Under the pieces are notes generated by a model that saw only the letters and a list, made by a program, of their open reading frames with translations, did not search any database and was not told the origin of the DNA. Below are positions 17,618-23,408 of a stretch of DNA of 64,000 nt, piece after piece. Origin of the DNA: a virus; the IMG/VR virus record IMGVR_UViG_3300044991_002130, positions 1 to 64,000 of that record; one strand, written 5' to 3'. A program made the position numbers and the translations under genes. How positions within the stretch are numbered: position 1 is the first letter of the stretch; each line of letters opens with the position of its first letter.

Positions 17618-17868
17618 AAACTTATAAAGGTTTTATCTTTGGACCAAATAAAATACCCAAGAAAGGCGATGCTTTGCTTTGGGTAATAGGAGACAGAGTG
17701 ATCAATGGCGAGTGGCATCTGAAGGTTTCAGCCGACAATCTCACCGCCGTTGTTCCATATACAGGCCAAACTGTTTATAACCTGCGTGCTGCTCCTTATG
17801 AGATGGGCCATGATTATAATGATGTGCTGAAAAGGGTCGAAGCGACTCTTGGCAATCAAACATACTAA
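17614..17868 (+). CDS. Hypothetical small protein
   Basis: 84 aa, ATGA-coupled to the RNA ligase. Beta-rich (GFIFGPNKIPKKGDALLWVIG). No recognised family; co-expression suggests a ligase-associated role, but nothing in the sequence proves it. Confidence 0.7.
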   Translation: MKTYKGFIFGPNKIPKKGDALLWVIGDRVINGEWHLKVSADNLTAVVPYTGQTVYNLRAAPYEMGHDYNDVLKRVEATLGNQTY

Positions 17869-17976
17869 CAAATATCTCTTCATGATATTATGAGCACTGA
17901 ATTGCATGTAAAGTTGTTATAATAAGTGATTTATGTAAAAAAATGCAAAAAAGATGATATTTTTCGAAAAAAGTGT

Positions 17977-18005
17977 TTGACAATTCATTTTTTTCCATAC
18001 ATAGT
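17977..18005 (+). promoter_or_regulatory. Sigma70-type promoter
   Basis: TTGACA, 17-nt spacer, CATAGT. It lies 34 bases before the 43-codon gene at 18039. Confidence 0.7.
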
Positions 18006-18038
18006 TCTATTTATTAAATAACAGTAATAACAAATTCA

Positions 18039-18170
18039 ATGAGACATTATTCAATCAAATCGCAATCCGTGACCTCCAAGTGGAGTGTGCGCTTTAATGC
18101 GACACAACCTACACTCGGAGCCAATGAAGGCGACTTGTTGGGTGGTCCGGTTGAGGAAAAGATTTTCTAA
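18039..18170 (+). CDS. 43-aa protein
   Basis: Reads MRHYSIKSQSVTSKWSVRFN through EEKIF. It sits between a good promoter (17977-18005) and a terminator (18197-18228), a complete small transcription unit. Polar, no membrane segment, no family recognised. Confidence 0.6.
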   Translation: MRHYSIKSQSVTSKWSVRFNATQPTLGANEGDLLGGPVEEKIF

Positions 18171-18196
18171 ATAAAAATCAAATCCAAAACCTCCGG

Positions 18197-18228
18197 AACC
18201 ACCCTCTAAAAAAGAAGGTGGTTTTTTA
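18197..18228 (+). terminator. Rho-independent terminator
   Basis: AACCACC pairs with GGTGGTT across an A-rich loop, followed by TTTT. It closes the 18039 unit. Confidence 0.8.
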
Positions 18229-18235
18229 ATTTTAG

Positions 18236-18347
18236 GGAAAGTAAGTAAGAAAAAGTTTGACAGAAGATAAAAAAGAGTCAAGGTGACAGAAGATAAGAAA
18301 AAGAAAGGGTAGCGAAAGAGAAAGTTAAAAAAAGTTCGAAAAGATAG
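18236..18347 (+). other. Purine-rich untranslated tract with repeated GACAGAAGATAA
   Basis: About 110 bases, almost only A and G on the plus strand, with TGACAGAAGATAA near 18257 and again near 18283, and a related GACAGCGAAAGATAA at 18350. No gene. The repeats look like decayed or tandem promoter/regulator sites ahead of the tRNA array. Confidence 0.5.
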
Positions 18348-18375
18348 TTGACAGCGAAAGATAAAAGAGTAAGAT
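18348..18375 (+). promoter_or_regulatory. Sigma70-type promoter upstream of the tRNA array
   Basis: TTGACA, 16-nt spacer, TAAGAT, identical in layout to 7641-7668. It faces the first structured RNA and tRNA-Lys(CTT). Confidence 0.65.
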
Positions 18376-18532
18376 GGTCAGCGTTGTAGTAGCAAAGGCG
18401 AAACAACAAAAAGTTTTTTCACAGTACAATTTTGACAGGTAAAAGCGCACCTAGAAAGCGTGCTAAAATAGCCACCGGCCCATTTAGGGACCGTTTTGTG
18501 GGAATCAATATCAATAAGTTCAGGTAGGGTTG

Positions 18533-18647
18533 AGGTTAGAGTGAGTAACTTTATTGTGAGGCCGAAGTATAAGTTATTTTTAATAAAGTTGGAGAGATCA
18601 ACAATAAGATACGCAAGTAGCGTATTGAGTTGGCCTCTCCTAACAAT
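18533..18647 (+). ncRNA. Structured RNA before first tRNA
   Basis: No open frame. Complementary pairs: GTTAG/CTAAC outer, GAGGCC/GGCCTC, AACTTTATT/AATAAAGTT, GGAGAG/CTCTCC, and a GATACGC/GCGTATT-type hairpin near 18618. Pairings partly compete. 18376-18532 shows no gene and only weak hairpins. Confidence 0.45.
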
Positions 18648-18690
18648 TTCAAGTCGTTCTACTGACCGACTCTAAATAAATCAGTTATAT

Positions 18691-18769
18691 GGAAGTCAAG
18701 CTATTCGGGACGGGCACCTCCCTCTTAAGGAGAACATTCGTGTGGGTTCAACTCCCACGGCTTCCACCA
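18691..18769 (+). tRNA. tRNA-Lys(CTT)
   Basis: Acceptor GGAAGTC/GGCTTCC, anticodon loop CTCTTAA, T-loop TTCAACT, encoded CCA. Reads AAG. First tRNA of the main array. Confidence 0.9.
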
Positions 18770-18805
18770 TTTTTTCAAAATAATTGATGTTATGTGAGTA
18801 TATAT

Positions 18806-18815
18806 TATATTTATT
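18806..18815 (+). promoter_or_regulatory. Start-proximal TATATTTATT element
   Basis: 15 nt before the holin-like ATG at 18831. Confidence 0.55.
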
Positions 18816-18830
18816 TTTACACATCAAATT

Positions 18831-19163
18831 ATGAACGACCATAAAGATTTACTTGGAGAATTTCTGTCCGGTGGATGGATTGTAGCAATAATCGGAGCAG
18901 CGGGTATGATAGCAAGATTGCTGACCGACGATGTAAAGATTACACTGATGCAACAAGTTAAAAGAATACTTGCCGCATCAATATGTTCTGTCATTACATG
19001 GTTTTTATTAGAAAATGTAGATTTAAGTAGTCTGACTAAAGCCGTAACATACGGAGTAGTTGGAGTAATCAGTCCAGAAATTTTAGAAGGTTTGTCGAAG
19101 TTGGGAAAGAGTTTTGCAAAAAATCCTTTCAAATTCTTCAGGCGGACAAAAAAGATTGAGTAA
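18831..19163 (+). CDS. Holin-like membrane protein (LydA type)
   Basis: 110 aa. Three hydrophobic stretches (GGWIVAIIGAAGMIARLL, ILAASICSVITWFLL, AVTYGVVGVISPEILEGL) and a basic C-terminal tail (KFFRRTKKIE). Size, three spans and the GGWIxAIIGAxGMxARLL pattern fit LydA-like phage holins, which permeabilise the inner membrane at lysis. No endolysin gene is visible in this window. The late-type element upstream fits a lysis role. It sits alone inside the tRNA array. Confidence 0.7.
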   Translation: MNDHKDLLGEFLSGGWIVAIIGAAGMIARLLTDDVKITLMQQVKRILAASICSVITWFLLENVDLSSLTKAVTYGVVGVISPEILEGLSKLGKSFAKNPFKFFRRTKKIE

Positions 19164-19167
19164 TAGT

Positions 19168-19244
19168 GCGGGGTTGATGTTTAACGGTTAGCATACGAGT
19201 TTTCCAAACTTGATGTGGGGGTTCGAATCCCCCACCCCGCTCCA
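19168..19244 (+). tRNA. tRNA-Gly(TCC)
   Basis: Acceptor GCGGGGT/ACCCCGC, anticodon loop TTTCCAA, T-loop TTCGAAT, encoded CCA. It starts 5 bases after the holin stop. Confidence 0.9.
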
Positions 19245-19247
19245 ATT

Positions 19248-19310
19248 TGTACTAGGTTTGGTGTTCCAACCATTCCGAAGATATATAGCAAACACTAAAT
19301 ACGCAGTACA
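19248..19310 (+). ncRNA. Structured non-tRNA element A
   Basis: Terminal helix TGTACT/AGTACA, inner 9-bp helix TTTGGTGTT/AACACTAAA (one G-U). The 25-nt loop contains CGAAGATAT, a string also present in element C. tRNA-sized (63 nt) but with no T-arm or CCA. Confidence 0.5.
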
Positions 19311-19321
19311 GCAAATTTTTT

Positions 19322-19407
19322 GGCTTATTATACCGCTAAGGACGCGGTTCGCACTGTAAATGCGAAGCCCTCGGGCTGGGTTGGTTCGATACCGACATAA
19401 GCCACCA
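19322..19407 (+). tRNA. tRNA-Tyr(GTA)
   Basis: Type II. Acceptor GGCTTAT/ATAAGCC, loop CTGTAAA, variable arm AGCCCTCGGGCT, encoded CCA. Confidence 0.9.
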
Positions 19408-19414
19408 TTTTTAT

Positions 19415-19490
19415 CCGCTTATAGCTCAATTGGCAGAGCACGCTCTTTATAGGGGCATGGTTGTGGGTTCAACTCCTACTGGGCGGACCA
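19415..19490 (+). tRNA. tRNA-Ile(TAT)
   Basis: Acceptor CCGCTTA/TGGGCGG, D-arm GCTC..GAGC, loop TTTATAG (U33, anticodon UAU), encoded CCA. The anticodon stem is weak (G-U and one mismatch) and is repeated exactly in the second copy at 36939. Confidence 0.75.
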
Positions 19491-19501
19491 ATTTATAATA
19501 C

Positions 19502-19589
19502 GGAAAGTTGGCAGAGTGGTCTAATGCAGGACTTTGCTAAAGTCCCGATCCGAAAGGGTCCATAGGTTCGAATCCTATATTTTCCGCCA
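19502..19589 (+). tRNA. tRNA-Ser(GCT)
   Basis: Type II. Acceptor GGAAAGT/ATTTTCC, loop TTGCTAA in a perfect GGACT/AGTCC stem, long variable arm, CCA. Confidence 0.9.
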
Positions 19590-19592
19590 AAT

Positions 19593-19660
19593 TTAGATTC
19601 TTGCAAGACGGTGTTCCTTTGAATTGCAATTCAATCGAAGTGACCGCAGCTGAAGTCAGT
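19593..19660 (+). ncRNA. Hairpin element B
   Basis: Long imperfect hairpin: GGT, TTC, TTGAATT stacked against AATTCAA, GAA, ACC, with a small CTTGCAAG hairpin 5' of it. No tRNA features. It directly precedes the odd tRNA at 19661. Confidence 0.35.
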
Positions 19661-19728
19661 GGTGAATGATATAATGGCATTATTTCTCCCATAAAGGAGA
19701 ATATCTGGGTTCGACTCCCAGTTTACCG
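19661..19728 (+). tRNA. Atypical tRNA, probably Met(CAT)
   Basis: Acceptor GGTGAAT/GTTTACC and a canonical T-arm (CTGGG-TTCGACT-CCCAG). The anticodon loop is CCCATAA, so base 33 would be C instead of U, and a 6-bp stem with a 6-nt loop competes. No encoded CCA. May be non-functional or not a standard tRNA. Confidence 0.45.
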
Positions 19729-19755
19729 AAAAGCTGACATGAGGCAAAACTTTAC

Positions 19756-19830
19756 GCCGAATAAACATAAATGGTAATGTGCTAGTCTTGTAAACTAGAT
19801 AAGCGGGTTCGATTCCCGCATTTGGCTCCA
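19756..19830 (+). tRNA. tRNA-Thr(TGT)
   Basis: Acceptor GCCGAAT/ATTTGGC, loop CTTGTAA in CTAGT/ACTAG, T-loop TTCGATT, CCA. Confidence 0.9.
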
Positions 19831-19832
19831 AT

Positions 19833-19907
19833 TTGTAGGTCGCAATATTCTGAATTATAATTCAGCGAAGATATTCCAATTATTGCGTTAGTGGAATTCG
19901 CCTATAA
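19833..19907 (+). ncRNA. Structured element C with possible pseudoknot
   Basis: 7-bp terminal helix TTGTAGG/CCTATAA. Hairpin CTGAATTATAATTCAG at 19850-19865. Second hairpin CGAA/TTCG plus TTCCA/TGGAA, whose loop (TATTGCG, 19881-19887) is fully complementary to CGCAATA at 19841-19847. tRNA-sized (75 nt) but without T-arm or CCA. Confidence 0.55.
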
Positions 19908-19915
19908 CAATTTAT

Positions 19916-19991
19916 GCCGTGTGACATAGCTGGTTGTGATGACTCCTCTGCAAAAGGATGGAGATTGGTTCGATTCCAATACGCGGCTCCA
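19916..19991 (+). tRNA. tRNA-Cys(GCA)
   Basis: Acceptor GCCGTGT/ACGCGGC, loop CTGCAAA, T-loop TTCGATT, CCA. Confidence 0.88.
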
Positions 19992-19999
19992 ATTTATAT

Positions 20000-20073
20000 G
20001 CGGGATTAGTTTAGTGGTAGAATGTGACATTGCCAATGTCGATACGGGAGTTCGATTCTCCCATCCCGCACCA
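20000..20073 (+). tRNA. tRNA-Gly(GCC)
   Basis: Acceptor GCGGGAT/ATCCCGC, loop TTGCCAA in TGACA/TGTCG, T-loop TTCGATT, CCA. Confidence 0.92.
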
Positions 20074-20075
20074 CT

Positions 20076-20201
20076 TTGACAGGATGGAATGGGCGTCGTA
20101 TAGTTGGTAAATCAACTTGCAGTCCAACGTGAACCAACCCAGCAGCAACGAAGCGTGAGAAAAGTTGAGTTCTCATGTGAAGCTAGTAGAAGTTCTGTCA
20201 A
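20076..20201 (+). ncRNA. Structured element D
   Basis: Terminal helix TTGACAGGA/TTCTGTCAA (126 nt), with inner TGAGAA/TTCTCA and other hairpins. The 5' strand also reads TTGACA-17-TATAGT, a promoter-like arrangement; both readings are possible. Confidence 0.5.
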
Positions 20202-20210
20202 TAATTTTAT

Positions 20211-20288
20211 GGCCATGTGACGTAACTGGATAAACGTGTTAGTTTTAGAAACTAAATTCTGTGGGTTCGAGTCCCACCTTGGCTACCA
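20211..20288 (+). tRNA. tRNA with anticodon TAG (Leu) but short variable loop
   Basis: Acceptor GGCCATG/CTTGGCT, loop TTTAGAA in TTAGT/ACTAA, T-loop TTCGAGT, CCA. A UAG anticodon reads CUA (Leu), yet the variable region is 5 nt, not the long arm of bacterial tRNA-Leu. The standard type II Leu(TAG) is at 39454. Confidence 0.7.
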
Positions 20289-20292
20289 TTTT

Positions 20293-20369
20293 AGGTCGAA
20301 ACAATGAGTTGCATAAATTCAATGAAACGGTTGGTTAATAACCAACAGCCACTTTTCTTGGCGCGACTT
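20293..20369 (+). ncRNA. Cloverleaf-like non-tRNA element E
   Basis: 77 nt. Closing helix AGGTCG/CGACTT, then three hairpins in tRNA order: GAGTT-GCATA-AATTC, GTTGG-TTAATAA-CCAAC and GCCA-CTTTTCT-TGGC. The last has no T-loop consensus and there is no CCA, so it mimics a cloverleaf without being a normal tRNA. Confidence 0.5.
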
Positions 20370-20373
20370 TTAA

Positions 20374-20497
20374 TTTTGATAGTGTATGTGTTTTCGTCTC
20401 TAAAATCTTACGGCACATGGAAGACGTGTAACGGGTTCAAAGTCCGACCACTTTGCATTGAGCAGAGTGAGTAAGCCAACCATATACATTATCAAAA
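20374..20497 (+). ncRNA. Structured element F with 17-bp terminal helix
   Basis: 20374-20390 pairs with 20481-20497 along 17 bases (two G-U). Inside are CGTCT/AGACG and CACTTTGC/GCAGAGTG hairpins. No coding potential. Comparable in size to the stable RNAs (species 1 and 2) in the T4 tRNA cluster. Confidence 0.65.
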
Positions 20498-20504
20498 AAT
20501 TTAT

Positions 20505-20580
20505 GGGAGTTTGGTGAAGGCGGTCCTCACGTCGCACTGAAGATGCGAAGAAGTTGGTTCAATTCCAACAGCTCCCACCA
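20505..20580 (+). tRNA. tRNA-Phe(GAA)
   Basis: Acceptor GGGAGTT/AGCTCCC, loop CTGAAGA in TCGCA/TGCGA, T-loop TTCAATT, CCA. Confidence 0.9.
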
Positions 20581-20586
20581 TTTTAT

Positions 20587-20660
20587 TGAGATATGTTGTA
20601 GTGGTAGCAACGGAGTCTTTGAAACTCTTAGTCTTGGTTCGATTCCAAGTATCTCAGCCA
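20587..20660 (+). tRNA. tRNA-Gln(TTG), copy 1
   Basis: Acceptor TGAGATA/TATCTCA, loop CTTTGAA, T-loop TTCGATT, CCA. Identical to the copy at 20893. Confidence 0.92.
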
Positions 20661-20803
20661 GTTTGAGAAACCTATACCAATAGGTGTATAAGCCGAACGG
20701 CCCGAGAGGGATGGACGTGAGCTATAGCATGGATGTGTAATCGAAAGAGTATCCACCAAGACTTGTTCTTGGCGCAAAAATCCATTGTGACAACACCTCA
20801 AAC
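20661..20803 (+). ncRNA. Structured element G
   Basis: 143 nt closed by GTTTGAG/CTCAAAC, starting immediately after the CCA of tRNA-Gln. Inner complementarities include AGGTGT/ACACCT and CCAAG/CTTGG. Confidence 0.55.
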
Positions 20804-20809
20804 ATTTAT

Positions 20810-20885
20810 CGGAGTGTGGTGACAAAGGTTGTCGATTCGTTTTGGAAACGAAATTATGCAGGTTCGAGTCCTGTCACTCCGACCA
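20810..20885 (+). tRNA. tRNA-Pro(TGG)
   Basis: Acceptor CGGAGTG/CACTCCG, loop TTTGGAA in TTCGT/ACGAA, CCA. One of three Pro(TGG) genes. Confidence 0.92.
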
Positions 20886-20892
20886 CTTTTAT

Positions 20893-20966
20893 TGAGATAT
20901 GTTGTAGTGGTAGCAACGGAGTCTTTGAAACTCTTAGTCTTGGTTCGATTCCAAGTATCTCAGCCA
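20893..20966 (+). tRNA. tRNA-Gln(TTG), copy 2
   Basis: Base-for-base identical to 20587-20660, including the TTTTAT leader: a recent duplication. Confidence 0.92.
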
Positions 20967-20973
20967 TTTTTAT

Positions 20974-21048
20974 TGCGATATAGTGTTAAGGTAGCACAGC
21001 CCGACTGTTAATCGGGAAGTGATGGTTCAAGTCCATCTTTCGCAGCCA
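20974..21048 (+). tRNA. tRNA-Asn(GTT)
   Basis: Acceptor TGCGATA/TTTCGCA with one mismatch, loop CTGTTAA in CCCGA/TCGGG, T-loop TTCAAGT, CCA. Confidence 0.88.
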
Positions 21049-21051
21049 TTT

Positions 21052-21206
21052 TATTATACAACAACTGCGGAGATAGTAATTCCAAAAAAGTTGTTACTGT
21101 ATGAGTAGAAGATATCGTGAATTAATTACTATGTCACGTGAAGCGAAAAATATAGGATAATATAAAGGTGAAGCCTCATCTTGAATGGGTTAAATTCCCA
21201 AAGGCA
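21052..21206 (+). ncRNA. Possible structured RNA H
   Basis: No gene. Contains GCC/GGC closing a T-arm-like hairpin (TGGG-TTAAATT-CCCA, near 21187) and ACAACAAC/GTTGTT complementarity upstream. Boundaries unclear; may include a decayed tRNA 3' half. Confidence 0.3.
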
Positions 21207-21213
21207 TTTTTAT

Positions 21214-21291
21214 TCTCATCGGGCTGGCATGGTGTTAAGCACGTGACTGTTAATCACGATAAGCGTGGATCGTTACCACGGGTGGGAGCCA
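21214..21291 (+). tRNA. tRNA-Asn(GTT), second
   Basis: Acceptor TCTCATC/GGTGGGA, loop CTGTTAA in CGTGA/TCACG, CCA. The T-loop is ATCGTTA instead of TTCRANY, unusual. Confidence 0.8.
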
Positions 21292-21292
21292 A

Positions 21293-21415
21293 TTTAATGT
21301 AGCTGAGAACGGATGCAAGCGGTATACCGAAACGCCGAAAGGTTGACCTTGGAAACAAGCGGTATGTGTCGATACAAAAGTATCATAACAGAGTGGAACT
21401 CACACTCTCATTAAA
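21293..21415 (+). ncRNA. Structured element I
   Basis: Terminal helix TTTAATG/CATTAAA. Inner hairpins GATAC-AAAA-GTATC and AGAGTG/CACTCT. 123 nt, no coding potential. Confidence 0.55.
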
Positions 21416-21425
21416 AATTTTATAT

Positions 21426-21504
21426 GGAACTAAAGCCACAGTGGACGGGCAGCGGTCTTTTAAACCGTTAATTCGTGTGGGTTCAACTCCCACTGGTTCC
21501 ACCA
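21426..21504 (+). tRNA. tRNA-Lys(TTT)
   Basis: Acceptor GGAACTA/TGGTTCC, loop CTTTTAA in GCGGT/ACCGT, T-loop TTCAACT, CCA. Confidence 0.9.
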
Positions 21505-21532
21505 TTTTGTTAGCTTTTTTGTACATATGAGT

Positions 21533-21542
21533 TATATTTATA
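21533..21542 (+). promoter_or_regulatory. Start-proximal TATATTTATA element
   Basis: 22 nt before ATG 21565. Confidence 0.55.
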
Positions 21543-21564
21543 GAAATACCACCATTATTTACAT

Positions 21565-21990
21565 ATGAAAAAAAGCGAACTTAAAGATATTATAGCCGAA
21601 TGCGTTACCGAAGTCATTCAAGAACAAGGTTTACCAGAAGGTTGGGGACAAGACATGTTGAAAGGTTTGAAGAAGACCTTCACGGGCGATGGTCCAGACA
21701 GTGGAGCAGCACATTATGATAGAAATGCAAAAATGCACAATAAACGCGTGGATTACAGTAAAGCATCTATCGGAGATAAGTCTAAGATGCGGGCCGGAGC
21801 AAGAAAAACGGTAGAGGCTTCGAAACAAGAATTTGAAACTAAGTTAAAAGAAATGCTGCGCAGTGCATTCGTAGAAGCCGAATCAGTCGGAATGAAGCGC
21901 GAAGACGTAACAAAAGCATTTCGTTCCGCAATCACGAGTATTTTTAACAAATATAAAAGACTCGAAGAGATAGCAGAAGAACAACAATAA
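21565..21990 (+). CDS. Putative packaged (internal head) protein with capsid-targeting-like N-terminus
   Basis: 141 aa. The N-terminus MKKSELKDIIAECVTEVIQE is nearly the same as in 28579 and 36507 although the rest is unrelated. It forms an amphipathic helix ending in IQE, which fits the (L/I)xE cleavage consensus of T4 prohead protease gp21. The remainder is basic and helical (residues 55-140), ending in Glu/Gln. Late-type element upstream. Function after delivery unknown. Confidence 0.7.
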   Translation: MKKSELKDIIAECVTEVIQEQGLPEGWGQDMLKGLKKTFTGDGPDSGAAHYDRNAKMHNKRVDYSKASIGDKSKMRAGARKTVEASKQEFETKLKEMLRSAFVEAESVGMKREDVTKAFRSAITSIFNKYKRLEEIAEEQQ

Positions 21991-22000
21991 TTTTTAGGTG

Positions 22001-22131
22001 ATGTGTGAGGTTTCACTGACTCACACTTAGTCGAGAAGCTCGATAACCTTTTGGGTGTGAGGGGCGACTATCGTGTCGCCGACATCTTTGGTCCCCACCA
22101 ATTTGTCGCAATGGGGCAATACCTCACACAT
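22001..22131 (+). ncRNA. Structured element J with perfect 11-bp terminal helix
   Basis: ATGTGTGAGGT pairs perfectly with ACCTCACACAT. Inside are GTCGAG/CTCGAT-type and GGCGAC-TATCGT-GTCGCC hairpins and a CTCACAC/GTGTGAG alternative. It starts 10 bases after the stop of the preceding gene. Confidence 0.65.
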
Positions 22132-22142
22132 ATAATTTATAT

Positions 22143-22225
22143 AGCAGAGACAAGCCAAGGGACGCTGAGTGCGCTCATAACGCATCCGAAAGGTATGATG
22201 GATTCGATTTCCATCTCTGCTACCA
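22143..22225 (+). tRNA. tRNA with CAT anticodon (Met or Ile2)
   Basis: Acceptor AGCAGAG/CTCTGCT, loop CTCATAA in GTGCG/CGCAT, T-loop TTCGATT, CCA. An enlarged variable loop contains CCGAAAGG. Confidence 0.85.
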
Positions 22226-22314
22226 ATTTCGTATTCGTGTTTCGGACCAAAAGAATATAGAGTGACATACGACTCTTTCAATTGGAAAAATCAGAGCACC
22301 CAATTTATTTTTAT

Positions 22315-22390
22315 CAGTGTGTGGTGCAAGAGGTTGGCGATTCCGCTTGGAACGGAAATTATGTAGGTTCGAGTCCTATCACACTGACCA
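22315..22390 (+). tRNA. tRNA-Pro(TGG), second
   Basis: Acceptor CAGTGTG/CACACTG, loop CTTGGAA in TTCCG/CGGAA, CCA. The 22226-22314 spacer holds only weak hairpins. Confidence 0.9.
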
Positions 22391-22401
22391 ATTTTTAACA
22401 T

Positions 22402-22447
22402 ACACAGTAGTCCTCTTGATTTATATCAATGTCAATAATGGCTGTGT
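22402..22447 (+). ncRNA. Short hairpin element L
   Basis: ACACAG/CTGTGT outer stem with an inner TTGATTTATATCAA hairpin, immediately before tRNA-Asp. Confidence 0.35.
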
Positions 22448-22455
22448 GAAACTTT

Positions 22456-22532
22456 GGAGTGGGAGCTTATGAAGCACAAGCAATAGATTGTCAATCTATA
22501 GAAAGTCGGTGCAAATCCGATGCACTCCGCCA
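22456..22532 (+). tRNA. tRNA-Asp(GTC)
   Basis: Acceptor GGAGTGG/GCACTCC (last pair mismatched), loop TTGTCAA in ATAGA/TCTAT, T-loop TGCAAAT (unusual second base), CCA. Confidence 0.82.
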
Positions 22533-22540
22533 ATTTTACG

Positions 22541-22654
22541 ATTTGAATATGGACGCATATTCATTCGTCGCGTCTGATTCAAGGTGACTGGCAGTCCTTG
22601 TGGCTGGGTTCTAGACTAAGTTGTTTCGACTACAACGGCGCGACATATTTAAAT
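22541..22654 (+). ncRNA. Structured element M with 11-bp terminal helix
   Basis: ATTTGAATATG/CATATTTAAAT (one G-U), inner GTCGCG/CGCGAC, AAGG..GACT-GGC-AGTC..CTT and GTTGT/ACAAC hairpins: a multi-branched fold of 114 nt. Confidence 0.65.
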
Positions 22655-22659
22655 TTTAT

Positions 22660-22735
22660 GGTGTTATAGTGTAAAGGTCGCACTGGCTGATTGTCAATCA
22701 GCAAGACGGGGTTCGAGTTCCCCGTAACACCGCCA
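22660..22735 (+). tRNA. tRNA-Asp(GTC), second
   Basis: Acceptor GGTGTTA/TAACACC, loop TTGTCAA in GCTGA/TCAGC, T-loop TTCGAGT, CCA. Confidence 0.92.
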
Positions 22736-22776
22736 CTTTGAGTCGCAATATGGAAACATATATGCCGATTTTATAT

Positions 22777-22852
22777 GCGCACGTCGTCCAACTGGATAGG
22801 ACATCAGATTACGAATCTGAGAATTAGGGTTCGAATCCCTACGAGCGCACCA
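22777..22852 (+). tRNA. tRNA-Arg(ACG)
   Basis: Acceptor GCGCACG/CGAGCGC (one A-A mismatch), loop TTACGAA in TCAGA/TCTGA, T-loop TTCGAAT, CCA. Confidence 0.88.
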
Positions 22853-22858
22853 TTTTAT

Positions 22859-22935
22859 GGAGACGCTGGCAAAGTAGAGCCGACCTCGCTTCGAACGAGT
22901 TATAACTATAGGTTAGAGTCCTATCGCCTCCACCA
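22859..22935 (+). tRNA. tRNA-Arg(TCG)
   Basis: Acceptor GGAGACG/CGCCTCC (one mismatch), loop CTTCGAA between CTCG and CGAG, T-loop TTAGAGT (unusual), CCA. Confidence 0.82.
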
Positions 22936-22938
22936 ATT

Positions 22939-23096
22939 TTTGAGCGGCAGCGTGGAAGGACATACAGCCTTGAGAAGTTCTATTACGCACAGTATAGTGT
23001 ACATAAAGCTGTGCCTCTGAAACGAAGCGATGACTACCTAATAGATCGGGTCAGATTCAATGTCATCAATAGGTATCAATTCCTATCCGACTCAAA
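22939..23096 (+). ncRNA. Structured element N
   Basis: Terminal TTTGAG-CGG/CCG-A-CTCAAA, inner GGCAGC/GCTGTGCC and ATAGG/CCTAT hairpins. 158 nt without coding potential. Confidence 0.55.
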
Positions 23097-23100
23097 TTAA

Positions 23101-23308
23101 TTTTGAATAGCAGCTCGGAGTGTAGAAAAGTTTTTCCCTTTTCGGTACGAGCATGGGGTTAAACCATCAGCGGAAAAATAAGCAACGAAAAGCCTCTAAG
23201 TTCATAACAATATGTTAAATGGGAAAATAATAACATGTTGGAATTTATGCGCAAACAGGAAACTCGCTATAGTGTAGATATATAAAGCAAAACTACATCT
23301 ATTCAAAA
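23101..23308 (+). ncRNA. Structured element O with perfect 10-bp terminal helix
   Basis: TTTTGAATAG (23101-23110) pairs perfectly with CTATTCAAAA (23299-23308), enclosing about 190 nt with no gene. It follows element N by 4 bases. At 208 nt it is one of the larger RNAs of the array. Confidence 0.6.
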
Positions 23309-23313
23309 ATTTT

Positions 23314-23405
23314 TGGATATGTTGCGGAACGTCTAGACAATTAACGCAAAGCTAGTCAAAGAGAATTAACATTCTTGATTGTAAGTTCAAATCTTACCTA
23401 TCCAA
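23314..23405 (+). tRNA. tRNA-like, amino acid undetermined
   Basis: Perfect T-arm (GTAAG-TTCAAAT-CTTAC) and acceptor TGGATAT/CTATCCA (one mismatch). Length (92 nt) and a GAAT-TAAC-ATTC variable hairpin suggest type II. I cannot place a canonical anticodon arm, and no CCA is encoded. Confidence 0.4.
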
Positions 23406-23408
23406 ATT

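Noticed and set aside
20076-20108. Treating TTGACA-17-TATAGT in element D purely as a promoter
   Set aside because: The same bases form the 5' strand of a 9-bp terminal helix; both uses remain possible, so no separate promoter was listed.
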